The notes beneath the pieces are model-generated. The model was given only the letters and a program-made list of their open reading frames with translations. It ran no database searches and was not told the origin of the DNA. A stretch of DNA of 64,000 nucleotides from Flavobacterium piscisymbiosum (GTDB taxonomy: Bacteria; Bacteroidota; Bacteroidia; Flavobacteriales; Flavobacteriaceae), in NCBI RefSeq assembly GCF_020905295.1, contig NZ_JAJJMM010000001.1:1426001-1490000 (forward strand), in the 5' to 3' direction. Positions 56,901 through 64,000 of this stretch are shown piece by piece. Positions within the stretch are counted from its first letter, which is position 1. Each line of letters opens with the position of its first letter. Made by a program: the position numbers and the translations under genes.

Positions 56901-57200
56901 AAAAAGTTTATCTAAAACAACATTTATCGGTTGGTCTTTTACAGAAATAGAAATCGTCCGGTCTAAGTCGATGTCATTCAGTTTGTAAATAAACCTGAAA
57001 TCTGTTTTTTGTTCTATGGTCTCAATAACCTTCTCGATTGTTGAATTGTTTAATTCAAGGGTTACTTTTGTTTTTTGGGCATAAGTATTCCCTCTAATAT
57101 TAAACATGGCGACCAAAATAAGTAGTGTAGTTAGTTTCAATTTTAGGTCATATTGGAACATTGGGTATTTAAACCCAACATTCTTTGATTTTTTTTTCAT
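53928..57200 (-). CDS. susC: SusC-like TonB receptor with STN signalling domain
   Basis: A 1090-residue outer-membrane glycan importer. After the signal sequence comes an STN domain (about 45-115, LELNNSTIEKVIETIEQKT), which in related systems contacts a FecR-type anti-sigma factor; then the carboxypeptidase-regulatory-like domain (about 130-210, SGIITDENGLPLPGASV), the SusC signature VVVGYGT before the plug (about 229-345, with SIDVLKDASATAVYGSRG), and the barrel ending IAFGLSVKFK. The STN domain and the adjacent sigma/anti-sigma genes indicate substrate-dependent induction. Confidence 0.95.
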   Translation of the reverse strand: MKKKSKNVGFKYPMFQYDLKLKLTTLLILVAMFNIRGNTYAQKTKVTLELNNSTIEKVIETIEQKTDFRFIYKLNDIDLDRTISISVKDQPINVVLDKLFKGTPTEFKIRDTQIILKKPELKTQNILYQKQTVSGIITDENGLPLPGASVNEEGTKNGMVTDFDGKYKLTVESPSSVIIVSFVGYKEKKVVASQSVINIQLMPDATDLQEIVVVGYGTTVKKDITGAVSSIASKDMNQGAIVNPLQLISGKAAGVNITQIGNEPGSGPSVRIRGIGSLIGGNDPLVVVDGIQGNLDLLNQVPPSEIESIDVLKDASATAVYGSRGAPGVIIVTTKKNKAGRTTLEYTGSTSLDFIPKKLNMLSADQWWQTAQTVGVPASANHASDTDWYGLLTQTGVTQTHSLAFGGGTDKFSYRASITAILQDGVVINTGNKKYIGRVQATQTALDDKLKLSFNLTNGINNTDSSIGNIGTAAYMSNLITNAYLMRPTDPVFNPDGSYFTDPNVFQYLNPYAAAQTVTNERQEDNLFGSLKADLDLAKGLTFGWFGSWRKTNSSVGYFLPVESTNAYAVSQNGYANIKNEKQNERLMNASLTYKRTFGIHSINALALYEWQNQAYQGNYTQAKGFISDKTTYNALQLGDLSKVTSGDIESYKNDRTLVSFLGRVNYSLLNRYLFTGSFRRDGSSVFGVNNKWGDFPSASVAWQINKESFMGTQNLFNELKLRVGYGVTGNQQGLYPQNSLSLVGRQGSAYFGGSLITNFGISQNANADLQWETKKQTNIGLDFALLDNRLRGTVDVYDATTDNLLLDYTVPQPPYAYNTIKANVGSISNKGLEVSLAYDLIKTENSTLTLGGNVSFMKNKVLNLSGSINGVPLNTDYVGWGAPNSFLVEGKPVGAFYPLQHTGVNSNGVETVLDRNGDGAIDQGVTSADRYYAGTALPTYTFAFNPTYRYKNFDVSMLWRGSGGNKVYNQLNQTLSMLENTGKSNLLQSGVDKGIRTSPYASDIWLEDGSFIRLENVTAGYSFRFTDKYVDSIRLSLTGNNLLLITDYTGIDPELNISGSGRSEDNFGGDKGIYPRTRSIAFGLSVKFK

Positions 57201-57249
57201 AATTTTGTTAATTGATTGTAGTTAATTCGTTATATTCAATCACTTAGTT

Positions 57250-57280
57250 AATCGGAAATTGTTCGCAGCTCTTTCCGATT
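57250..57280. other. Hairpin between anti-sigma gene and susC
   Basis: 9-bp stem, 57250-57258 with 57272-57280, in the 131-bp gap. The T run is on the plus-strand side, so it is not an ordinary terminator for the minus-strand genes. A role near the susC promoter or leader is possible. Confidence 0.4.
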
Positions 57281-57331
57281 TTTTTATTCCTGTACTTTTA
57301 TTCTCTCATATTTTTTCATTGGTTTTAGTGG

Positions 57332-58510
57332 TTATTTAATTAGTATTTGATTGTTTTTTATGGTGTAATTGATGCCGTGAATGTCATTGAAATAACTCAT
57401 TACTTTTTCTATCGATTCATCGCTAAAACTCGCGTTGAATTTTTCGTTAGCCAGTTTTTCGTTTTTGTTTACAATCGTAACATTATAGCGTCTTTCCAGT
57501 TTTGTAATGATATTTTTGAAAGTCATATTTCTAAACGTCAAACTGCCATTGATCCATGAAGTATAAATATCTGTAATAACTGGTTTGGTAGAAATCTGGG
57601 CATTTTCTCTATTAAAGCTTCCTCTAAATCCTGGCTTTAAAATAGTGTTTGTAGTAGCATCAAATTCTTCGTTTGAGCGGTACATTCCAACAGAACCTTC
57701 GACTAAAACAACATCTGTGGCAGCATCTTCAGGATAATTAGAAACATTAAAATGAGTTCCTAATACACGAATATTCAAAGCATCGGCATTTACTATAAAA
57801 GGATGTTTTTTATCTTTGGCAACATCAAAAAAAGCTTCTCCATCCAGAAAAACCTGTCTGTTTTCGCCGGCAATAAATTTCACTGGATATTTTAGAGTTG
57901 TTCCGGCATTTAAATGCACCATTGTTCCGTCAGACAATTGTAATCGGAATTTTTTGCCATACGGAATCTTAATCGTGTTGTAGGTTATTTTCTCTAAATC
58001 AGAATTATTGTCGTAAACAATTTTGTCTCCATCCTGATTTCCTACTATGTTTCCATCTGCATCTCTAACTTCAACTTTATTGTTTTCAGATATAATTTGC
58101 GTATTTCCATTTTCTAGTTGCAATACGATATCTGTGCTTTTAAAATCGAATTTTTGTTCGGTTTGAGTTTTAAAAGCATTTTTTTGATAAGCAAAACCAA
58201 TTCCTAATAAAACAACAACCGAAGCGGCGATTGCAATATATTTTCTGAAGTTTGATTTCTTAGGACTGATTTCTATCACAGTCTCCTCTTCTTTTGTGTT
58301 TGCTAAAATAGAAGCAAAAATAGAATCAGCCGTTTGTTGATCCATTTTAGGCATTTCGCCAAGAAGATTTTGAATATCTTCTACAGAAGGAAAATCATCC
58401 GTTAGCTTGTTTTTTTTGTAGTAGGCAATTACCTCGTTTGTCTCTTCGGGTGTACATTGGTTCAAAACAAACTTTTGTAAAAGGCTTTTTATTTCAGAAT
58501 TTGAATTCAT
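57332..58510 (-). CDS. FecR-type anti-sigma factor
   Basis: Inner-membrane anti-sigma factor, 392 residues. Cytoplasmic N-terminal part (about 1-85, ECTPEETNEVIAYY-like), one membrane segment (about 88-106, YIAIAASVVVLLGIGFAY), FecR domain in the periplasm (about 175-280, YGKKFRLQLSDGTMVHLNAG; VFLDGEAFFDV; VLGTHFNVSNYPED), and C-terminal DUF4974 (about 322-392, LTFRNMTFKNIITKLERRY), which contacts the receptor STN domain. Separated from the sigma gene by 366 bp with a terminator. Confidence 0.93.
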   Translation of the reverse strand: MNSNSEIKSLLQKFVLNQCTPEETNEVIAYYKKNKLTDDFPSVEDIQNLLGEMPKMDQQTADSIFASILANTKEEETVIEISPKKSNFRKYIAIAASVVVLLGIGFAYQKNAFKTQTEQKFDFKSTDIVLQLENGNTQIISENNKVEVRDADGNIVGNQDGDKIVYDNNSDLEKITYNTIKIPYGKKFRLQLSDGTMVHLNAGTTLKYPVKFIAGENRQVFLDGEAFFDVAKDKKHPFIVNADALNIRVLGTHFNVSNYPEDAATDVVLVEGSVGMYRSNEEFDATTNTILKPGFRGSFNRENAQISTKPVITDIYTSWINGSLTFRNMTFKNIITKLERRYNVTIVNKNEKLANEKFNASFSDESIEKVMSYFNDIHGINYTIKNNQILIK

Positions 58511-58690
58511 TACGAATTGATTTTAGGTCCGGGTTTTATATAATACAGTTGAAAGGAAGTTGAGTACTACTCAAACGTTGTAAATTTTTCAATTTTAACA
58601 TGTTGATAGAAAGAAAAAACTTGTGAGCCAGTGATTTTGTTGAGGTTATTTAATGAAAAATATTTTTAAATTTTTAGAGAAGCGACCCGT

Positions 58691-58792
58691 TTTGTCATCC
58701 TGACGCAGGAAGGATCACACTTGTAGCTCGACAAAGATTGGCGATTTTGTTTGCGGAGTTTCTCGTGTGATCCTTCCTGCGTCAGGATGACA
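58691..58792. repeat. 29-bp perfect inverted repeat (CATCCTGA-type)
   Basis: Arms 58691-58719 and 58764-58792 are perfectly complementary over 29 bp with a 44-nt loop. The right arm and part of the loop are related to 1321-1367. It sits between the sigma and anti-sigma genes. The remainder of 58511-58876 has no gene. Confidence 0.9.
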
Positions 58793-58820
58793 ACATTGCC
58801 TAAATCTTTGCGGTTAAACC

Positions 58821-58852
58821 AAAAAAAAAAATCACCCGGAAAGAGTGATTTT
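58821..58852 (-). terminator. Terminator after the ECF sigma gene
   Basis: On the minus strand, 8-bp stem (58845-58852 with 58828-58835) followed by a run of ten or more T. It lies 25 bp after the sigma gene stop and should separate sigma from anti-sigma transcription. Confidence 0.75.
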
Positions 58853-58876
58853 AATGGTTAAATGTGGTTTTTTGGT

Positions 58877-59440
58877 TTAGATAATTTCGTCATGAACCTG
58901 AAAAAAGACCCGCATCGATTCTAATGCTTTGCTCATTTGGTTCCTGACTGTATTGATAGAGATGCCGAGTTCCTGACTGATTTCTTCGTAAGTCATTCCT
59001 TTTTTCCTTGACATCTTAAAAATTTTCTTTCGTTTTGGTGGCAATTGCCCCATGGCTTCTTTTCGTAACTTCTTGCAATCGGCTTCACGAATCGAATAAT
59101 CGCCATAATCATGAGATTTCTGGCTTTCGTAAAAAATGGCTTCCTTTAGTAATGCATCATTTGCTGCTTTATTCAAAGAATTAAATGCCTGATTTCTGGC
59201 AATTGTAAAAATGTAAGCTTTAAAAGATTGTTCCGGATTTAAGTTTTCGCGATGTTGCCAAACTTTCATAAAAACATCCTGAACATTTTCTTCTGCAGCT
59301 TCTTTTGATTTTAATAAACTAATGCTGTAACCATAAATATCCTGATGGTATAAATCAAAAAGTTGACGAAATGCTTTTTCGTTGCCATTTCTGAGCTCAC
59401 TCACCAATAATTTGTCGCTATGGTTCTTCGCTTCTAACAT
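58877..59440 (-). CDS. ECF sigma factor (sigma-70 family, FecI/RpoE type)
   Basis: A 187-residue ECF sigma factor. Region 2 is visible at about 22-85 (FRQLFDLYHQDIYGYSISLL; VQDVFMKVWQHRENL) and region 4 at about 125-180 (LPPKRKKIFKMSRKKGMTYEE; ISINTVRNQMSKALE). Matches the Bacteroidota expansion group that works with FecR and STN receptors. Its gene leads the starch locus but has its own promoter and terminator. Confidence 0.94.
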   Translation of the reverse strand: MLEAKNHSDKLLVSELRNGNEKAFRQLFDLYHQDIYGYSISLLKSKEAAEENVQDVFMKVWQHRENLNPEQSFKAYIFTIARNQAFNSLNKAANDALLKEAIFYESQKSHDYGDYSIREADCKKLRKEAMGQLPPKRKKIFKMSRKKGMTYEEISQELGISINTVRNQMSKALESMRVFFQVHDEII

Positions 59441-59483
59441 TAATTTAATTAGTCCTTATTTAAATCTAATTATATTATGATAC

Positions 59484-59497
59484 TATCAAAATTGATA
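59484..59497. promoter_or_regulatory. TATCAA-AA-TTGATA palindrome in the sigma-gene leader
   Basis: Perfect 6-bp half sites in the leader between the promoter at 59520 and the start at 59440; possible repressor or regulator site, nothing more can be said. Confidence 0.3.
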
Positions 59498-59519
59498 CTC
59501 TAATTTGCTGATGGGTTAG

Positions 59520-59548
59520 CAAATATATAAAAATATTATTCGCAACAA
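59520..59548 (-). promoter_or_regulatory. Full -33/-7 promoter for the sigma gene
   Basis: Minus strand: TTG (plus 59546-59548), an 18-nt spacer, then TATATTTG (plus 59520-59527). This is a housekeeping-type promoter, so the ECF factor need not drive its own synthesis. Confidence 0.65.
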
Positions 59549-59753
59549 ATTTTATTAAAAAAAAACTTAATTCTGTATTTTTTAATAAATTTTATGCTGA
59601 ATACCAGTAAAGTCAATGGTAACGCGCTTTTTATCAGTTAAATATGTTTTTGACTTATATTTTAAAAATTAATTATTCCGATAAATATTTATTGCGAATA
59701 TTCTTATTTGTGACCACGAAGAATGATGATTTGATAATTAAAGGGCAAAAAAA

Positions 59754-59790
59754 ATCCTTTTATCTTTCTGGGAAAGAAAGATAAAAGGAT
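59754..59790 (-). terminator. Terminator after the ACT-domain gene
   Basis: 16-bp stem, 59754-59769 with 59775-59790, with a T run on the minus strand. The rest of 59549-59753 is AT-rich and shows no gene. Confidence 0.85.
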
Positions 59791-59831
59791 AGTATAACGA
59801 ATCGTAATGATTTTGTGATTTAAAAAATTTA

Positions 59832-60488
59832 TTAGTTTTTTAGGTCTTTAATTACCTTAAAAGCAACATCAACCTGATCTTCTCCCACTAATATAGTGAA
59901 TTCATTTGAAGTAGAAATTACCTCATTGATGATAATTCCTTCCCAGGCCAAACGTTGAAAAATGAAATAATAAATACCCGGAACTACGATGTTTTCTTTT
60001 GGTAATTTTACAGTAATAGAAGCCAGATTATCTAATTTCTGAATTAGTTTTTCGCGCATAAAATGCTTTTCAACCAAATGATTTACACTGCTGCTAACCA
60101 CAATATTAGTTTCATTTACGCCACGAGATGAGGTATAAAATATATCAGATAAAGCATTAATATCAGAAATTAAATCAGCTTGTTTGTTTAAAACAGTTTC
60201 AGAAGCTGCAAAAGTGTAATCTGTCAATTCAGAACGAACCGTGATTTCACCAATATTCTTGATTACTTTATTGATTTTATGGTTCAGTTTAAAATCTAAT
60301 TCTTCCGTGAGTCGTTTCAGCGACATTACAACAGCACCTTGTTTCACCTCTTTGCCAAATTCACTTTCCAGTTCGGTCATAATGTTCCGTGAAAGCGACG
60401 TCAGGTTGATGATTCCAAGCGATAGCGCATTTAATAAAAAAGGTTTTGTTTTGATGTAATTTTCGACGATTGAAGAAACAGTTTTCAT
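59832..60488 (-). CDS. ACT-domain protein, aspartate-kinase-regulatory-like
   Basis: A 218-residue protein often labelled aspartate kinase in Flavobacteriia, but with no kinase catalytic domain. The N-terminal half is helical with a predicted HTH-like core (KQGAVVMSLKRLTEELDFKLN); the C-terminal half carries ACT-like segments (LIQKLDNLASITVKLPKENIV ... YYFIFQRLAWEGIIINEVIS ... EFTILVGEDQVDVAFKVI), a layout matching regulatory ACT pairs. It may sense a small molecule. Alone on its transcript. Confidence 0.7.
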   Translation of the reverse strand: MKTVSSIVENYIKTKPFLLNALSLGIINLTSLSRNIMTELESEFGKEVKQGAVVMSLKRLTEELDFKLNHKINKVIKNIGEITVRSELTDYTFAASETVLNKQADLISDINALSDIFYTSSRGVNETNIVVSSSVNHLVEKHFMREKLIQKLDNLASITVKLPKENIVVPGIYYFIFQRLAWEGIIINEVISTSNEFTILVGEDQVDVAFKVIKDLKN

Positions 60489-60557
60489 AGTTTTTTTTCT
60501 TTTTTTTTGTAACTTAATTGTGTTGGTTTAGTTAATAGGGGATGTTATAAATTCCTG

Positions 60558-60588
60558 CAAATATAAATAAAAAAACAATTTGTTACAA
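60558..60588 (-). promoter_or_regulatory. Full promoter for the ACT-domain gene
   Basis: Minus strand: TTG (plus 60586-60588), a 20-nt spacer, TATATTTG (plus 60558-60565). A second TATATTTG overlaps at 60586-60593. Confidence 0.6.
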
Positions 60589-60609
60589 ATATAACAATAA
60601 AAAATTATG

Positions 60610-60981
60610 TTAAAAATGATAAAAAGCGTCTGTAAAATGTTCAATTGCAAATGTTTCGCCTTTTTTATGTATGGCTACGATGTCAAATCTTATGTTTAAA
60701 TCATCACAAAAATCCTTTTCCCTATCGTTTATGTAGGCATTTACTGCTTTTATCAGAAGTTGGATCTTTTTCGGTTTCACAAAATCCTGCGGAGCACCAA
60801 AATCTAAACTCGATCTTGTTTTTACTTCAACAATGGCCAAAACAGATTCTTTTTGAGCAATAATATCAATTTCGGCCTTCTGAAAAGTCCAATTTCGATC
60901 TAAAATTTTATACCCTTCTTTCCGAAGAAATTCTACAGCAAGTTCTTCGCCTTTTTTTCCAAGTTCATTGTGTTCAGCCAC
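60610..60981 (-). CDS. YraN / UPF0102 family nuclease-like protein
   Basis: A 123-residue PD-(D/E)XK-fold protein of the conserved YraN family. Core: NELGKKGEELAVEFL at the start, then EIDIIAQKESVLAIVEVKTR with D39-like Asp and the E-V-K triad, and FDIVAIHKKG near the end. Function is not established; a role in DNA or recombination is suggested by fold. Length is normal. Confidence 0.93.
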   Translation of the reverse strand: MAEHNELGKKGEELAVEFLRKEGYKILDRNWTFQKAEIDIIAQKESVLAIVEVKTRSSLDFGAPQDFVKPKKIQLLIKAVNAYINDREKDFCDDLNIRFDIVAIHKKGETFAIEHFTDAFYHF

Positions 60982-61020
60982 TTTTATGTTATGAGTTTTG
61001 AGTTAGTAGTTATGAGTTTG
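60982..61020. repeat. GTTATGAG tandem units
   Basis: Three imperfect copies of 'gttatgagtttt/gttagtagttatgag', as at 18940-18970. Confidence 0.55.
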
Positions 61021-61027
61021 TTTTGTA

Positions 61028-61085
61028 CGCAAAGACGCAAAGTCGCAAAGAATTAAATAAAACTTTGCGACTTTGCGTCTTTACG
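61028..61085. repeat. CGCAAAG inverted repeat
   Basis: 23-bp arms, 61028-61050 with 61063-61085, one mismatch, 12-nt loop. Each arm holds three tandem CGCAAAG units. Lies between yraN and the LD-carboxypeptidase gene and may terminate the latter. Confidence 0.85.
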
Positions 61086-61138
61086 AGATTTTTATGTGGT
61101 ATTTGGATTCTTCTTAATTGGAAGAAAACGAGAAATTA

Positions 61139-62143
61139 TTATTTTTGAAAAGTAACAGTACTTCCGGTTTCATTAACCTCGATCGAAATCGTACTTCCCA
61201 TTATAAGCGCTCTGTTATCCTGAATATGTCCGGCAGGAAAATTGAAGATTACCGGAATATTGTATTTTTTAGTAACATCATCTATGATTTCGACAGCATT
61301 TTTACCCCATGGCACTTCGTTGTCTTTCATTTTGGTCATTCCGCCAACGATAATTCCTTTTAGGTTTTCAATACAGCCATTACGCCTTAAATTGATCATC
61401 ATTCGATCGATATGATATAAGTATTCATCAAGATCTTCGATAAATAAAATTTTGTCCTTGCAGTCAATAGCCGATGGAGATCCTAACAAACTATATAAAA
61501 TAGATAAGTTACCGCCAACCAATTCGCCGGTTGCTTTACCAAAACGGTTCATTTTATCCGGAGCTACAGAATAGGATAAGGGTTCGCCAAACAAACTCGA
61601 TTTCATCGAGCTAATGGCAGCCGGAGTAGCACGCGGAATAGTTACCGGCATTACACCATGAATCGATTTGTAACCCATAGTATTCAAATGATTGTGCAAA
61701 ACCGTTACGTCGCTAAAACCAATAACCCATTTTGGGTGTTGCTTAAATTTTGTAAAATCTAAAAGATCAATCATTCTTACGGTTCCATATCCGCCGCGAA
61801 CACACCAAATTGCTTTAATATTTGGGTTGTCTAATTGATGTTGAAAATCTGCTGCACGTTGTTCATCAGTTCCGGCAAGTTGATTAAAATCAAGTCCAAT
61901 TGAGGTTCCCACAACAGCTTCTAATCCCCAGCTTTTTAATAAATCTATGGTAGGTTTTAAGTTGTCGTCGATATTTTTTCTGGCAGTTGCTAAAATGGCT
62001 ACAGTATCTCCTTTTTGTAAATAAGGTGGTGTTATCATGTTTTGTTGTGAGTGACAAGTGAATGAATGCAAAGCAAAAATAAGAAATATGAATTTACAAC
62101 TGGCAAAGTGTTTCTTTAAGTATTGGTTTGGGCTCATGTTCAT
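61139..62143 (-). CDS. LD-carboxypeptidase (S66 family), exported
   Basis: Peptidoglycan-recycling-type LD-carboxypeptidase, 334 residues. S66 catalytic features: Ser in GFSDVTVLHNHL (about 146), Glu in LFIEDLDEYLYHID (about 239) and His in FPAGHIQDNRALIMG (about 305). It also keeps the GGYGTVRMIDLLDF motif (about 120). Unlike cytoplasmic LdcA it has a 30-residue hydrophobic leader (FIFLIFALHSFTCHSQQ), so it probably acts in the periplasm. A -7 element (TATATTTG, minus strand, 62176-62183) is 32 nt upstream. Confidence 0.9.
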   Translation of the reverse strand: MNMSPNQYLKKHFASCKFIFLIFALHSFTCHSQQNMITPPYLQKGDTVAILATARKNIDDNLKPTIDLLKSWGLEAVVGTSIGLDFNQLAGTDEQRAADFQHQLDNPNIKAIWCVRGGYGTVRMIDLLDFTKFKQHPKWVIGFSDVTVLHNHLNTMGYKSIHGVMPVTIPRATPAAISSMKSSLFGEPLSYSVAPDKMNRFGKATGELVGGNLSILYSLLGSPSAIDCKDKILFIEDLDEYLYHIDRMMINLRRNGCIENLKGIIVGGMTKMKDNEVPWGKNAVEIIDDVTKKYNIPVIFNFPAGHIQDNRALIMGSTISIEVNETGSTVTFQK

Positions 62144-62175
62144 GGTTCTTTTGCTAATTCAGTATTAATGATAAA

Positions 62176-62183
62176 CAAATATA
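62176..62183 (-). promoter_or_regulatory. -7 promoter element for the LD-carboxypeptidase gene
   Basis: Minus-strand TATATTTG; no -33 TTG at normal distance. Confidence 0.45.
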
Positions 62184-62264
62184 GAGATTTTAAAAAATAA
62201 AATAATTAGAAAAATCTTACAGATAAATTAATTTGCTTAAATTGAACTTTTTAAAATTAAGTTG

Positions 62265-63365
62265 ATGAAAATTATTGTATCTAAGATATATCTTATTGCG
62301 CTGTTTTTTCTTTCGGTTTCACATGCACAATCAAAAAAATATACCATTCATACCGTGGCATTTTATAATTTCGAAAATCTTTTCGACACGATAAATGATC
62401 CTACAACCCATGATGACGAATGGACTCCCGATGGAGCGCAACATTGGACCAAAGAAAAATACGAACAGAAATTAAAAAATCTTTCCAGAGTTTTATCTGA
62501 AATAGGAACTCCTGAAAATCCTAATGCGCCAACAATAATTGGCGGTTCTGAAATAGAAAACCGCGGCGTTCTCGAAGACCTGCTAAAACAACCCAAATTA
62601 CAGCACCTTGACTACGGAATTATTCATTTTGATTCTCCCGACAAACGCGGAATTGATGTTGCGTTGCTTTATCAAAAAAAATATTTCAGACCCACTTCTT
62701 ATTCTAATATTCCTTTATATATCTATAAAGACAATAAAATTGAAAAGGAAGAAAAGAAAGAAGAACCAGATGATGAAATCGAAGTAAAAATAGCCAACAA
62801 TAATCGAATTTTTACAAGAGATCAGCTTTTAGTAACAGGTTTTCTCGAAGGCGAGGAGATCCATATTATCGTCAATCACTGGCCATCGAGATCTGGTGGT
62901 GAAAAAAAGAGCAGTCCGTTTCGGGAATTGGCAGGAAGTTTAAACCGAAAAATTATCGATTCTTTACAACAAATAAATCCCAATGCAAAAGTCATGACAA
63001 TGGGCGATTTAAACGATGGCCCGTTCAACCGAAGTGTAAAAATAGCTTTGGGAGCAAAAGCCAAAAAGAGCGAAGTTCCTGAATTTGGAACTTACAACCC
63101 GTTTGAAGAACTGGCAAATAAAGGCATGGGGACAATTGCTTTTAGAGATTCATGGGATATTTTCGACCAGATTATCATTACAGAATCCCTTATAAAACCT
63201 GATTTTTCGACCTTTAAATTCTGGAAAGCAGGTATTTTTAGCAAACCCTATCTCATTACGACTTCGGGACAATACAAAGGATATCCGCTTCGGCATAGTT
63301 TGACCGAAGTAGGTTTTAGCGATCATTTTCCCGTTTATATTTATTTGATAAAAGAGATGAAATAG
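62265..63365 (+). CDS. Secreted endonuclease/exonuclease/phosphatase (EEP) family protein
   Basis: A 366-residue exported EEP-fold hydrolase; signal peptide cut near SHAQS. Start at ATG 62265 (an in-frame TTG at 62262 is the longer alternative). Catalytic signatures: YNFENLF (about 30-36), Glu in GGSEIENRG (about 90), NHWPSRSGGEK (about 207), GDLNDGP (about 249-255) and terminal GFSDHFPVYI (about 350). A short Lys/Glu-rich insert (KIEKEEKKEEPDDEIEVK) lies before the His-containing strand. Substrate (nucleic acid or phosphodiester) unknown. Confidence 0.9.
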   Translation: MKIIVSKIYLIALFFLSVSHAQSKKYTIHTVAFYNFENLFDTINDPTTHDDEWTPDGAQHWTKEKYEQKLKNLSRVLSEIGTPENPNAPTIIGGSEIENRGVLEDLLKQPKLQHLDYGIIHFDSPDKRGIDVALLYQKKYFRPTSYSNIPLYIYKDNKIEKEEKKEEPDDEIEVKIANNNRIFTRDQLLVTGFLEGEEIHIIVNHWPSRSGGEKKSSPFRELAGSLNRKIIDSLQQINPNAKVMTMGDLNDGPFNRSVKIALGAKAKKSEVPEFGTYNPFEELANKGMGTIAFRDSWDIFDQIIITESLIKPDFSTFKFWKAGIFSKPYLITTSGQYKGYPLRHSLTEVGFSDHFPVYIYLIKEMK

Positions 63366-63427
63366 TTTTCAGTTTACAGTCCCCGCTTTCAGAATATTGT
63401 AACTGTAAACTGTGACTGTAAACTGAT
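63366..63427. repeat. AAACTG/ACAGT tandem repeat
   Basis: Direct and inverted units (cagtttacagt; gtaactgtaaactgtgactgt) between the EEP and dioxygenase genes, same type as 10285-10340 and 18975-18998. Confidence 0.6.
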
Positions 63428-63472
63428 CACTTTTTACTAACTTAGCTTCATAGAAATCCAGTACCACTAAAA

Positions 63473-64000
63473 ATGTCAATAGCAAAACCTTTCAATCTTA
63501 CCAAATGGATCGACGAAAACCGTCATTTACTTAAACCGCCTGTAGGAAATAAAAATCTTTATGTAGATTCCGGCGATTATATCGTGATGATTGTTGCGGG
63601 GCCAAACGCACGTAAAGACTACCATTATAACGAAACCGAAGAGCTTTTTTATCAACTCGAAGGAAGCATAAAAGTCGTAATTCAGGAAGATGGCGAACGT
63701 AAGGAAATGGAATTAAATGCCGGAGACATGTATCTTCATCCAGCTAAAATTCCTCATTCTCCAGTTCGTTCAGCAGGTTCTATAGGTTTGGTAATCGAAC
63801 GCAAACGTGCCGGAAAAGGATATACTGACGGATTGCTTTGGCATTGCGACAATTGCAATCATAAACTCTACGAAGTGTTTTTTGAATTGCATAATATCGA
63901 AAAGGACTTCCTGCCGCATTTCGAACATTTCTATAATTCAGAGGAATTGAGAACTTGTGATAATTGCGGAACCGTAATGGAATCTGATCCTAGATTTGTC
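63473..64000 (+). CDS. nbaC: 3-hydroxyanthranilate 3,4-dioxygenase (3' end cut by window)
   Basis: Kynurenine-pathway ring-cleaving cupin that converts 3-hydroxyanthranilate to 2-amino-3-carboxymuconate semialdehyde. The 176 codons present run to the last base without a stop, and the family is about 175-180 residues, so only a few codons are missing. Iron ligands H51, E57 (DYHYNETEELFYQ) and H95 (AKIPHSP) are present, and the C-terminal rubredoxin-like site keeps C125/C128 and C162/C165. Starts MSIAKPFNLTKWI. Other kynurenine genes probably follow outside the window. Confidence 0.93.
   Translation, partial: MSIAKPFNLTKWIDENRHLLKPPVGNKNLYVDSGDYIVMIVAGPNARKDYHYNETEELFYQLEGSIKVVIQEDGERKEMELNAGDMYLHPAKIPHSPVRSAGSIGLVIERKRAGKGYTDGLLWHCDNCNHKLYEVFFELHNIEKDFLPHFEHFYNSEELRTCDNCGTVMESDPRFV

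Noticed and set aside
58691..58792. An insertion sequence remnant
   Set aside because: The 44-nt interior has no coding capacity and no target-site duplication was evident; it is better described as a palindromic dispersed repeat.
59832..60488. A functional aspartate kinase
   Set aside because: Only ACT-like and helical regulatory segments are visible in 218 residues; the amino-acid kinase domain is absent.
62265..63365. The EEP-family gene as part of the TonB-receptor/DUF5689 unit at 1754-5961
   Set aside because: Such genes can be linked in other genomes, but here they are 56 kb apart with no shared regulation visible.

Overview
The window is AT-rich chromosomal DNA from a Flavobacterium-like member of the Bacteroidota. 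The basis is the gene families (SusC/SusD receptors, a type IX secretion sorting domain, DUF3078, DUF2480, DUF5689, an SDR-type threonine dehydrogenase), Bacteroidota-type -7 promoter boxes (TAnnTTTG) upstream of many genes, and several families of short palindromic intergenic repeats. No tRNA, rRNA, CRISPR array, transposase or phage gene was seen. Both ends cut a gene: an MFS transporter at the left and 3-hydroxyanthranilate 3,4-dioxygenase at the right.

Layout. 1-8.4 kb: MFS transporter, a repeat-filled gap, a TonB receptor with its DUF5689 lipoprotein, a secreted protein of unknown function, and HflX. 8.7-22.6 kb: the SUF iron-sulfur assembly locus, read on the minus strand from an A-type carrier through SufB, SufC, SufD, SufS, SufE, a DUF59/SufT-like protein and DUF2480 to DUF3078. 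Accessory genes are interleaved at several points: a DUF2683-like/YoeB toxin-antitoxin pair and a flavodoxin-type reductase between sufB and sufC; a plus-strand serine hydrolase and a three-gene cassette (P-loop kinase, PIN-GNAT-PUA-like fusion, ASCH protein) between sufD and sufS; and a GxxExxY nuclease-like gene bracketed by two copies of a ~118-bp repeat between sufE and the DUF59 gene.

22.9-43.5 kb: a coiled-coil membrane protein, an MBL hydrolase, a 1407-residue leucine-rich-repeat protein with a type IX sorting domain next to a fibronectin-like lipoprotein, three peptidases (S8, M1, S1C-like), a VIT/vWA/DUF2135 protein, an SDR dehydrogenase, a lipoprotein and Mfd. 43.5-47.4 kb: a hairpin repeat, a DUF5683 remnant, and a Crp/Fnr regulator followed by a three-gene catabolic-looking operon whose promoter carries an FNR-type palindrome. 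47.5-59.4 kb: an alpha-glucan utilisation locus (ECF sigma factor, FecR anti-sigma, SusC with STN domain, SusD, SusE-like, GH13, GH97). 59.8-64 kb: an ACT-type protein, YraN, an LD-carboxypeptidase, an EEP nuclease/phosphatase and the dioxygenase.

The strongest candidates for new biology are the kinase / PIN-GNAT / ASCH cassette, the use of the suf locus as an insertion site for accessory modules, the repeat-bracketed GxxExxY cassette, and the Crp/Fnr-regulated hydrolase operon. All family assignments come from reading motifs by eye; no database search was run.
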